Below are positions 34,757-42,392 of a stretch of 64,000 bases of DNA, piece by piece. The notes under the pieces are model-generated. The model was not told the DNA's origin, did not search any database, and saw nothing but the letters and a program-made list of their open reading frames with translations. Source of the stretch: Cellulomonas flavigena DSM 20109 (GTDB lineage Bacteria; Actinomycetota; Actinomycetes; Actinomycetales; Cellulomonadaceae). The position numbers and the translations under genes were made by a program. The first letter of the stretch is position 1; every line of letters starts with the position of its first letter. The stretch is taken from assembly GCF_000092865.1 (NCBI RefSeq), contig NC_014151.1, forward strand, positions 4,030,001 through 4,094,000, read 5' to 3'.

Positions 34757-35431
34757 GTGAGCGCAGCAAGCAAGCGCACGAGCACGCGCGAGGACCGGGC
34801 GGCTCGTCTCGCCCTCATCCAGGCCGAGCAACGTGCCGCGGAGCGACGTCGGACGCGTCGCTGGGTCGTCGTCAGCTCCATCGTGGTCCTGGCTGTCGCG
34901 GCGCCGACGACGTTCGTCATCGCCGGTGAGGCACGTCGTGATGCCGAGGTCGCGGACGTGGCCGCCCGCCCCATCGCGGGCGAGCAGCAGGTAGACGTGG
35001 CGGAATCGGGACACGTGCCCGGCGAGGTCGACTACCAGAGCGAGACGCCGGCGGACGATGACCGCGGCGTCCTCCCGCCGATCGGCGGCGACCACGACCA
35101 GATCCCGCAGAACTGCGGGTACTACACCGAGCCGGTGCGCGACGAGAACGCGGTGCACTCCCTCGAGCACGGAGCCGTATGGGTCACCTACCGCGACGAC
35201 GTCAGCGCCACCGACAGGGATCGCCTGCGGGACCTGGCGGAGAAGAACCCGTACCTTCTCGTCACGCCGTACACCGATCTCGCGGCTCCGGTCGTTGCCA
35301 CCGCCTGGGGGGTGCAGCTCGAGGTCGACTCCGCGCTGGACGACCGGCTCGAGCCGTTCCTGGTGCGCTACCTGGAGAGCGAGGATGCGCCGGAGCCTGG
35401 AGCGCCTTGCTCGGGGGGCGTCGGCGTCTGA
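34757..35431 (+). CDS. DUF3105 membrane-anchored protein
   Basis: 224 aa from GTG 34757, preceded by AAGGAGG. A basic coiled N-terminus (1-35) and one membrane span (about 36-56) precede an exported domain. That domain has the DUF3105 core: GHVPGEVDYQ, PQNCGYYTEP and ENAVHSLEHGAVWVTY. The conserved His residues suggest metal binding, but no function is established. Confidence 0.85.
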   Translation: MSAASKRTSTREDRAARLALIQAEQRAAERRRTRRWVVVSSIVVLAVAAPTTFVIAGEARRDAEVADVAARPIAGEQQVDVAESGHVPGEVDYQSETPADDDRGVLPPIGGDHDQIPQNCGYYTEPVRDENAVHSLEHGAVWVTYRDDVSATDRDRLRDLAEKNPYLLVTPYTDLAAPVVATAWGVQLEVDSALDDRLEPFLVRYLESEDAPEPGAPCSGGVGV

Positions 35432-35452
35432 CCGACCTGCACGGTGGGAGTC

Positions 35453-35476
35453 GCGCGTGCCACCGTCGGCACGCGC
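35453..35476. terminator. Terminator hairpin between DUF3105 and the FprA-like gene
   Basis: A perfect 9-bp stem GCGCGTGCC/GGCACGCGC with a 6-nt loop, 21 bp after the DUF3105 stop. The two genes converge. The rest of 35432-35640 holds nothing else recognisable. Confidence 0.6.
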
Positions 35477-35640
35477 GGCTCTGGCCGCCGCGGTCCTGAG
35501 AAGGGCTCGGGACGAACTCCTGGTCCTGGTCCTCCTGCCCAGCTGATCACCCGAGCGCTGGAGGCGCACTGCGTCTCGCTCGGGATGCTCGGAGCGGTGT
35601 CGGCCCGAGCCCGTGCGCTTCCCTCATACCGAGCAAACGC

Positions 35641-37035
35641 TCACGCCTGCCCTCGGCTCGCGGCGATCATCTCCTCCCGGGAGACGACCTTGATGCGCTC
35701 CCGGCCCTGAGTCGCCCCGAGCGACTGCTCGTAGGCGTCGAGGAGCCGCCAGCCGGACCACTCCACGTAGCCGATGCCGCGCGCGACGAGCAGCTCCGTG
35801 ACGGCCCGCGGCTCGGGCTGTGCGGCTCGCTGCAAGCGGTCGACGTCCGAGACGAGGTGCTTGATCGTCTCGGACGCGTCCGACTTGGTGTGGCCGATGA
35901 GCCCGACAGGTCCACGTTTGATCCACCCGGTGGCGTAGACGCCGGGGACGAGCTCGCCGTCGCCGTCGACCACGCGGCCCTCGCGGTTGGGGATGACACC
36001 CGCGACATCATCGAACGGGATGTCGATGAGCGGGGACCCGAAGTATCCGATCGCGCGGTACACGCCCTGGACGGGCCAGTCGTGCATCTGCCCGGTACCG
36101 GTGACGTTGCCGTCGCCTGTGAGCGCGGTGCGCTCGGTGCGCAGCCCCACGGCCTTGCCGTCCTGACCGAGCACCTCGACGGGCTTGTGCAAGAAGTGCA
36201 GGTGGAGCCGGCGGCTCGCGGTCAGCTCGTCGGGGTCCTTGAGCGTCCAGTCCGTGAGGGTCTTGACGACCTGCTTCGTCTGGTTCGACGAGTGGATCGC
36301 CGCATAGGAAGCGTCATCGAACTCGAAGTCCTCGGGGTAGACGATGACGTCGACGTCCGGGACGTGGCCGAGCTCGCGCAGCTCGAGCGGGGAGAACTTG
36401 ACCTGCGCGGGGCCGCGCCGGGCGAAGACGTGCACGTCAGTGACGGGTGATGCCTTGAGCTGGTCGTAGACGTTCGCTGGGATCTCAGTCGGCAGCAGGT
36501 CGTCCGCGTGCTTGGCCAGGATGCGCGCGACGTCGAGCGCCACATTCCCGGCACCGAGCACCGCGACGTGCTGGGCTTCGAGCGGCCACGTGCGCGGCAC
36601 GTCGGGGTGCCCGTCGTACCAGGACACGAAGTCGGCGGCACCGTAGGACCCGTCGAGGTCGATGCCCGGGATCGGCAGCGCGGCGTCACGGATCGAGCCG
36701 GTCGAGAAGATCACGGCGTCGTAGAACGTCCGCAGGTCCTCGAGCTTGAGGTCGGTGCCGTAGTCGACGTTCGCGAGCAGGCGGATGTCGCCGCGCTCGA
36801 GGATCTTGTGCAGCGCGACGATGATCTGCTTGATGCGCGGGTGGTCGGGCGCCACGCCATATCGCACGAGACCGAACGGCGCGGGCAGTCGCTCGAACAG
36901 GTCGATGGACACCTCGATACCGGCCTTCGACAGGATGTCGGCTGCGTAGATGCCGGCCGGTCCGGCTCCGACGATGGCGACGCGGAGTGCTGTCGTCGGG
37001 TGTGGTCGTGCGGTCTGCTCGGGTGTGGCGGGCAT
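35641..37035 (-). CDS. fprA: FprA-type ferredoxin-NADP reductase
   Basis: 464 aa of the adrenodoxin-reductase family. The FAD fold is AIVGAGPAGIYAADIL (about 19-34), then PFGLVRYGVAPDHPRIKQI. The NADPH fold is VAVLGAGNVALDVARIL, and the C-terminal FAD segment is VYATGWIKRGPVGLIGHTK. It passes NADPH electrons to ferredoxins or the reverse. Last gene of a three-gene minus-strand operon, 57 bp after the polyferredoxin, its likely partner. Confidence 0.9.
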   Translation of the reverse strand: MPATPEQTARPHPTTALRVAIVGAGPAGIYAADILSKAGIEVSIDLFERLPAPFGLVRYGVAPDHPRIKQIIVALHKILERGDIRLLANVDYGTDLKLEDLRTFYDAVIFSTGSIRDAALPIPGIDLDGSYGAADFVSWYDGHPDVPRTWPLEAQHVAVLGAGNVALDVARILAKHADDLLPTEIPANVYDQLKASPVTDVHVFARRGPAQVKFSPLELRELGHVPDVDVIVYPEDFEFDDASYAAIHSSNQTKQVVKTLTDWTLKDPDELTASRRLHLHFLHKPVEVLGQDGKAVGLRTERTALTGDGNVTGTGQMHDWPVQGVYRAIGYFGSPLIDIPFDDVAGVIPNREGRVVDGDGELVPGVYATGWIKRGPVGLIGHTKSDASETIKHLVSDVDRLQRAAQPEPRAVTELLVARGIGYVEWSGWRLLDAYEQSLGATQGRERIKVVSREEMIAASRGQA

Positions 37036-37092
37036 GGGTCTGTCTCCAGGGGAACGTGGTGAAGTGGCGGATCGGGTAGCGGTACCGACCGC

Positions 37093-38523
37093 TCACATGC
37101 GGTGGGCCATGGGCAGCAGGAACATCCACACGTTGATCGCGCCGAGGAGCGCGATGATCGCGACGTACGGGGTGAGGGTCGCGCGCCGGCGCTCGGCGGT
37201 GCGGTAGCGGCGGTGGGCGATGCGCTTGGCGGTGTAGATCGACCCGGCGATGCCCAGGGCGAGCAGCGCGAACTGCAGCACCTGGATCGTCCCGGTGCCG
37301 ACCAGGGCGGGGTCGCCGCTGACGCCCGCACCGAAGACGTTCGCCACGGTGTAGTAGACCGAGCCGCCCTCGGCGAGCAGGTGGAACAGGTTGTGCGCCA
37401 GGTGCCCGGCGACGTCGAGCGGGATGAGCGCGTACCCGAACCGCGTGAAGTTGAGCTTGGTGTCCTCGAGGTTGCGTCCGGCGGCGACGCGGGAGGCGAC
37501 GGCCAGCAGCGCGACGGGCACCGACACGGCGACGACGAACGCGACCGTGAAGATCACCGGGTAGCTGGTGATGCCGGTGGTGGCCTCGATCCAGGCGAGG
37601 ACGTCGGTCCAGACCTCGAGCATGGTGATGTTCTGGATCAGGACGATGCCCATGATCGCCATGGCGAGCATCGACTGCTCGATCTTGGGCTTGGTGATGA
37701 ACCACAGCTCGGAGGTGGGCTTGCGCAGGCGGATCTGGATCGCGTCGTTGGGGCAGGACTTGACGCAGTTGGCGCACAGGTTGCAGTTGGCGCTGTCCTC
37801 CATCGTCCGGGGGAACGTGAAGAGCGGGCAACCGGCGACCTTGTCGTTGCCGTTGTAGCAGACGGCCTTGGACTTGCAGGTCTTGCAGATGGCGCTGTCG
37901 GCGCGCAGCTCGACCATCCCGACCCGGGCGTAGTTGCCGGCGAGCCCGCCGAGGAAGCACAGGTAGCGGCAGAACGTGCGCCGCTGGAACAGCGCCCCCG
38001 ACGCGATGACCGCGGTCGTGAGCAGGAGCAGGAGGATCCCGGAGCCCCACGGGGACTCCACGACGCCCCACACGTGGTCCGCCCACGTGATGAGGAGGAA
38101 CGACGCGTCGATGATCCAGATGCCGTAGTTCTTCAGGAAGTTCGGCACCGGGCGGTTGACCCCGACGAGCTTCTGCACCGCGTCGGACAACGCCCCGAAC
38201 GGGCAGACCGCGCACCAGAACCTGCCGAGCAGCACGAAGACGATGGGGATGACCGGCCACCACAGCACCCACATCAGCGCGGTGCCGGCGTTGTCGTGGG
38301 CGCGGTCCGGCCCGGCGAGCAGCTGGTACGCCACGAGCCCGAAGACCGCCGCGATCGGGATCTGGAAGATCTTCGGGTACCAGCCGGAGCGCAGCGACCG
38401 GGCGACCCACGGGATCGTCATGAGGTTGCGGCCCACCGGCGGTGGGGTCAGGTCCGGGCCCGGGTTGACGTCGGGATCCACCGGTTCGGCGGCAGGCGGC
38501 GGGGTGAGCGTCGGGGTTGTCAT
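37093..38523 (-). CDS. NapH/NosR-type membrane polyferredoxin
   Basis: 476 aa. Several membrane spans are interrupted by FWCAVCPFG and FCRYLCFLGG, the CxxCP-type motifs of NapH, NosR and RdxA-like proteins. Two further Cys clusters follow: ICKTCKSKAVC and CNLCANCVKSCPNDAIQI, the second a [4Fe-4S] ferredoxin motif. Later spans contain His residues (LDVAGHLAHNLFHLL) that may ligate heme. It probably moves electrons across the membrane. No nitrate or nitrous oxide reductase is present, so the acceptor is unknown. Confidence 0.8.
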   Translation of the reverse strand: MTTPTLTPPPAAEPVDPDVNPGPDLTPPPVGRNLMTIPWVARSLRSGWYPKIFQIPIAAVFGLVAYQLLAGPDRAHDNAGTALMWVLWWPVIPIVFVLLGRFWCAVCPFGALSDAVQKLVGVNRPVPNFLKNYGIWIIDASFLLITWADHVWGVVESPWGSGILLLLLTTAVIASGALFQRRTFCRYLCFLGGLAGNYARVGMVELRADSAICKTCKSKAVCYNGNDKVAGCPLFTFPRTMEDSANCNLCANCVKSCPNDAIQIRLRKPTSELWFITKPKIEQSMLAMAIMGIVLIQNITMLEVWTDVLAWIEATTGITSYPVIFTVAFVVAVSVPVALLAVASRVAAGRNLEDTKLNFTRFGYALIPLDVAGHLAHNLFHLLAEGGSVYYTVANVFGAGVSGDPALVGTGTIQVLQFALLALGIAGSIYTAKRIAHRRYRTAERRRATLTPYVAIIALLGAINVWMFLLPMAHRM

Positions 38524-38549
38524 GGCGGGTTCCTGGGGTTCGGGGGCGG

Positions 38550-39113
38550 TCAGGCCGGGAAGGGGGTGGCGCCCGCGCGGGGCCGGTGACGAGGACGTGC
38601 ACGGTCGCGGCGGCGCAGGACGGCCGCGGCGACGAGCACCGCGCTGTTGACACCCGCGAACGTGGACAGGGCCGCGGCCAGCGGGCGGGGAGCGGAAGCC
38701 GTGCCCTCGTCGGCGTGGCCCCCGTCGCCGTGCTCCCCAGTTGTCGAGTCGTGCTCTGCTCCCACGCCGCCGGTGTCCCGGGGCGCCGTGTCTTCGGAGC
38801 CGGTGCCGGCGTCGTGCCCCTCGTCGTGCGTCGAGTCCTCGCCGGCGCCGGAGTGATCCATGCCTTCCATCGGAGCCATGCCCTCCATGTCCTGGATCGG
38901 TGCCGTCTGTTCCAGCGCAGGCCCGTCGCCTTGCTGGTCCGTGTCCGTGCCGGCGTCCGCCGGGGCAGGGTCGTGCTCTGTGGTGTCGTGGTCGGTCGTG
39001 TCCTGTTGTACGACGGCGGCAGACTCAGGCGCTGCCATGGCGGAAGTCGTCACGCCGAGCAGCGGAACGGCGAGAGCGACGGCCACCGGCAGCCGAACGA
39101 GAGCGGGATGCAT
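38550..39113 (-). CDS. Exported Met/His/Asp-rich protein
   Basis: 187 aa. The signal peptide ends at about TSAMAAPE. The exported part is of low complexity, with DHDTTEHD, MEGMAPMEGMDHSG and repeated His/Asp/Gly. The C-terminal hydrophobic stretch (about 150-166) and the Arg-rich tail anchor it in the membrane. It resembles the linker of the DUF305 lipoprotein, so copper or other metal storage is inferred. First gene of the operon with the polyferredoxin and FprA. Confidence 0.65.
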   Translation of the reverse strand: MHPALVRLPVAVALAVPLLGVTTSAMAAPESAAVVQQDTTDHDTTEHDPAPADAGTDTDQQGDGPALEQTAPIQDMEGMAPMEGMDHSGAGEDSTHDEGHDAGTGSEDTAPRDTGGVGAEHDSTTGEHGDGGHADEGTASAPRPLAAALSTFAGVNSAVLVAAAVLRRRDRARPRHRPRAGATPFPA

Positions 39114-39193
39114 GAGAGCTCCTCACGAAGGTTTCTGCCTGGACTGTCGTCTCGTACCGGCGCCCGCACATGGGACCTGTAGGTCCCCGAAAG

Positions 39194-39215
39194 CAACGTC
39201 CATCAAAACTTCATC
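39194..39215. promoter_or_regulatory. 11-bp tandem repeat upstream of the Met/His-rich operon
   Basis: CAACGTCCATC is followed directly by AAAACTTCATC, 81 bp before the start codon at 39113. On the gene strand it reads GATGAAGTTTT-GATGGACGTTG, close to the etfBA site. Confidence 0.5.
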
Positions 39216-39328
39216 GAGGCTGCGACCGACCGAGTGCTGAGCCCGCGGACGCGGGTCGAGGCATGTGGCACTGACGACGCCCCCCGACAGGAAGGGGTCC
39301 GTCGAGCGACCAGTGCGCTGGCATGTGC

Positions 39329-40483
39329 TCAGCCGTGGTCGTCGTCGCCGTGTGCGTCGGAGTGGCCGCTGCCCTCCGACCCGGTGGAGTAGTCCGGGAT
39401 CGTGAGGGCGGGGGCGGCCTTCGGGCGCGCGCCCGTGCGTGGCGTGAAGGAGATCCCGTTGGGGAGGTCACCGACCGGGATCGTGGCTGCGACTGTGTTC
39501 GTGGCGAGGTCCAGCACAGAGACGGTGCCGTCGTAGAGGTTGGTCACCCACGCGACCTCCCCGGAGGGGTCGACGACCACGCCGTGCGGGCCCGATCCGG
39601 TCGTGATGGTCGCCCGGACATCCATCGTGGCGACGTCGATGATCGTCACGGTGTCACCGGGTGCATCTGCGGTGCCCTGGTCGGCGGACAGCAGGCTGGT
39701 CCCGTCCGGGGTCAGGTACAGCTGCACCGGCGGGGACGGCACCTCCACCGTCGCGACGACCGCCTGCGCTGTCAGGTCGACCTTCGCGACTGTGCTGGTC
39801 CCGGCCAGGCTCACGTACGCGGTGCGGGCGTCGTCCGACACGGCGACCTGGACCGGCGACTCACCGACCGGAATGGTCGCGATGCGCGTGAGGGTTGCGG
39901 GGTCGACCACGTCGATGGTGCCGGCACTCGTGCCGGCGACCACCAGGACAGCGCCGTCGCCGCTGGGACGCTGGCCGTGCGGACCTGCACTGAGGTCGAG
40001 GGTGCCGGTCGGGGCGAGGGTGGCGGCGTCGTAGCGGTCGAGGGAGTCCTCACCGGAGTTCGTCACGAATACCGCCGACCCGTCGGGCGTCAGCACCACG
40101 TGTGCGGGGCTGCTGCCGGTGGCCGCGGTCCCGCGCAGCTCGTACGTCTCCGCGTCGAGAGCGACGAGGGCCTGGTTGAGGCCACTGACCGCCCAGACGG
40201 TGCCCCCGTCCGGACTGGTCTGCACGTTGTGCGGACTGGGAATCCCCGTCACCTCGGTCAGCACCTGGCCGCTGGCAGCGTCGATCGCGATCAACGTCCC
40301 ATCGCCCTCATTGGCCACCCACACCGTGCCAGTCACCCCAGTGGTCGCCGGCGTCTTGGTTGCAGACGTGGTGGCGACGGTGTCCGCGGCTGGGGGCTCT
40401 GCGTCGGAGCCGCATGCGGCGAGAAGCAGGGTGCTCGCGGCGGCGATGGTGAAGAGGATCGGGCGACGGGTCGGGGTCCACAT
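39329..40483 (-). CDS. YncE-like beta-propeller lipoprotein
   Basis: 384 aa. A signal peptide with lipobox LLAAC is followed by seven blades of the YVTN/YncE type, with repeated units such as VWVANEGDGTLIAID, AVFVTNSGEDSLDRYD and AWVTNLYDGTVSVLD. The C-terminal tail SGHSDAHGDDDHG is His/Asp-rich. Such propellers often bind partners or metal ions; the ligand is unknown. Its lipobox makes it a possible client of the module's Lgt. Confidence 0.82.
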   Translation of the reverse strand: MWTPTRRPILFTIAAASTLLLAACGSDAEPPAADTVATTSATKTPATTGVTGTVWVANEGDGTLIAIDAASGQVLTEVTGIPSPHNVQTSPDGGTVWAVSGLNQALVALDAETYELRGTAATGSSPAHVVLTPDGSAVFVTNSGEDSLDRYDAATLAPTGTLDLSAGPHGQRPSGDGAVLVVAGTSAGTIDVVDPATLTRIATIPVGESPVQVAVSDDARTAYVSLAGTSTVAKVDLTAQAVVATVEVPSPPVQLYLTPDGTSLLSADQGTADAPGDTVTIIDVATMDVRATITTGSGPHGVVVDPSGEVAWVTNLYDGTVSVLDLATNTVAATIPVGDLPNGISFTPRTGARPKAAPALTIPDYSTGSEGSGHSDAHGDDDHG

Positions 40484-40560
40484 GGGCAGGCTCCTGGGCG
40501 CTCAGGGGGAGGTCTCGCCCCTAACAGTGCGGCGCGAGCCCCGCACCTCGGCTGGCCATC

Positions 40561-40582
40561 CCATGAAGATCCTGTTGACCTT
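40561..40582. promoter_or_regulatory. 11-bp tandem repeat upstream of the propeller lipoprotein
   Basis: CCATGAAGATC is followed directly by CTGTTGACCTT, 78 bp before the start codon at 40483. This is the rightmost site of the set, at the end of the module. Confidence 0.4.
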
Positions 40583-40591
40583 CTATCCGAC

Positions 40592-40723
40592 TCACCGAGA
40601 TGCGCAGGTCCAGCTCAGGCGTGTCCCCCGTATCCGTGACCGAGTGATGCGCGCGGCCAGGACGACCGCTGCGCAGTAGGTGATGGCGCGCTTGTCGTAG
40701 CGGGTCGCGATAACGCGCCACTT
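40592..40723 (-). pseudogene. IS5-family transposase, C-terminal scrap
   Basis: The minus strand reads KWRVIATRYDKRAITYCAAV, the C-terminal signature of IS5-type transposases, then runs to a stop at 40592. Everything upstream is lost. Confidence 0.6.
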
Positions 40724-41102
40724 CATCACAAATGCATGTCGCATACTGACCGGGATAGATGGCCGGGTCGCTGGTGGCGATAAGCCGCCTGAGCCGAATC
40801 CGATCGGTGACTACAATGCCCCGAAACCCGTGCGAATTGCGCTCGAAGTCACTGAGGCGACGATCACCCTCCGCGGCCGCAGGTCCCGTGAGAGCCGAGT
40901 GCTCACGTTGATCGGCCATCGCAAGCAGCCGTTCGCCCCGTAGCAGCGCCTCTTCGGCCTCGACCTCTGCTCGGAAGCCAGACTCCGAGGTGCCGGCGTA
41001 CCCCTCGAATATCGCGACAGCGGGATGCCGATACCCGATTGCACCTGCAATCGCGCCCCCCGGTCGCGCACGCGCCATCGCCCGGTTGTGACCACGGCCC
41101 AC
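40724..41102 (-). pseudogene. Tyrosine-recombinase (integrase) C-terminal fragment
   Basis: The frame reads YRHPAVAIFEGYAGTSESGF, followed by a RAEVEAEEALLRGERLLAMAD stretch in overlapping form. This is the C-terminal end of actinobacterial phage-type integrases, where the catalytic Tyr lies in the EGYAGTS segment. The N-terminal and catalytic Arg parts are absent. It is cut by IS481 on its 5' side and by the IS5 scrap on its 3' side. It is probably the integrase of a former mobile island. Confidence 0.6.
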
Positions 41103-41105
41103 GAC

Positions 41106-42113
41106 CTAGATGTTCTGGCTCATGACGTTGGTGACGCCCGCGCGCAGGCGTGAGGCCGGGGGTCGGTCGCCGACGGCGGTGTGAGCGCGATGGTAGTTGT
41201 AGTGGACGTTCCAGATCTTGATCGCAGCGGCGCGTTCAGCCTCGCAGGTCCAGATCCGGGCGTAGAGCAGCTCCTCGGCCAGGATCCGGTTGTAGCGCTC
41301 GACCTTGCCGTTGTGCCGCGGCGTGTGCGGGCGGATGCGCTGGTGCCGGGAGGCGACCGCGACCACGGTGCGGGTGAACGCGGTCGCCTTGTAGTTCGCG
41401 CCGTTGTCCGTCACGACGCGGACGATCCGACCGATGCCGTGGGCGGCGAAGAACGCCCTGGCGCGGTGGAAGAACCCGATCGTGGTGGCGGCCTTCTCGT
41501 CGGGCAGGTGCTCGGTGTAGGCCAGCCGGGAGTACCCGTCGATCGCGGAGTGCAGGTAGACGTAGCCCGCCCGAGCGCCGGAGGTCTTGGCGCGCTGCGC
41601 GGCCTTGTCCTGCGTGGATCCGCGCCCGTGGGCGCGCCACCCGCCGCCGTCGGGGATCCGGCCGACCTTCTTCACGTCCAGGTGGACCATGTGCCCGGGG
41701 TAGCGGGCGATGATCCGCCCGGTGCTGCGGTTGGTGGACCCGTCGGGGTCGATGTCCCGGCGCCGGTTGATCCCGAGCCGGACCAGCCACCGCGAGATCG
41801 TCGCAAGCGAGACGCGGTGGCCGGTGCGGGTCAGCTCGAGGTGGATCTGACGGGCGGTCCACTTGTGCTCCCGCCGCAGACGTTCGATCTGCTCGACCAC
41901 GTCCGCCGGCAGCTGCGTGGGGCTGGCGTGCGGGGCGCTGGAACGGTCCAGCAGCCCGACCTCGCCGAGCTGCTCGTAGCGGGCCTTCCACTTGCTCAGG
42001 CACTGCCTGGAGATCCCGGCCTCGGCTGCGACGTGCGCGATCGGACGGGACTGACAGCGCTGGACCAGGCGAAGACGGCCAGCAGGGGTCAACGGGGCGT
42101 TAGCGTGGGGCAT
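41106..42113 (-). CDS. IS481-family transposase
   Basis: 335 aa from ATG 42113. The N-terminal HTH (LVQRCQSRPIAHVAAEAGIS) is followed by a DDE core with Asp in MVHLDVKKVGRI, Asp in VVTDNGANYKA and Glu in HNGKVERYNRIL. It looks intact. Its stop codon lies in the flanking CTAG rather than in the element itself. Confidence 0.92.
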   Translation of the reverse strand: MPHANAPLTPAGRLRLVQRCQSRPIAHVAAEAGISRQCLSKWKARYEQLGEVGLLDRSSAPHASPTQLPADVVEQIERLRREHKWTARQIHLELTRTGHRVSLATISRWLVRLGINRRRDIDPDGSTNRSTGRIIARYPGHMVHLDVKKVGRIPDGGGWRAHGRGSTQDKAAQRAKTSGARAGYVYLHSAIDGYSRLAYTEHLPDEKAATTIGFFHRARAFFAAHGIGRIVRVVTDNGANYKATAFTRTVVAVASRHQRIRPHTPRHNGKVERYNRILAEELLYARIWTCEAERAAAIKIWNVHYNYHRAHTAVGDRPPASRLRAGVTNVMSQNI

Positions 42114-42234
42114 CGAGGGGTAGGTCTCTCTCGGCGCGGATGTGTTGGTCGCACTTCCCATCCTGCCGCCGGCGGGCCTACCCCTCGCTCACACCCCGCG
42201 CGGTGTCACCAACCTCATGAGACGCAACATCTAG
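41106..42234 (-). mobile_element. IS481 insertion sequence flanked by CTAG
   Basis: The ends ATGTTCTGGCTCATGACGTT (from 41110) and, as complement, ATGTTGCGTCTCATGAGGTT (from 42230) are imperfect inverted repeats. Each is bordered outside by CTAG (41106-41109 and 42231-42234), the target core that IS481 elements prefer and duplicate. It marks the last mobile element before core dnaB. Confidence 0.85.
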
Positions 42235-42392
42235 CAGTGGGATCGCGGATTCACCTCTCGCAACTCGATGGCTCAGAGCAGGTCACCCGCGCTAGTTGCC
42301 GTCCTCGATATCAGCGGCGCGCTCATACCACAGACTCTGTGCAGTCTCGCGAGCCGTCTGTGCAGCTTGTCGGCTCGGTCGACAGACCTGGC
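42235..42392. other. Segment between IS481 and dnaB
   Basis: No gene or strong hairpin recognised; it follows the dnaB stop on the minus strand. Confidence 0.35.

Noticed and set aside
41100..42240. 5-bp direct repeat around IS481
   Set aside because: The bases outside CTAG differ on the two sides; only the CTAG core itself is repeated.
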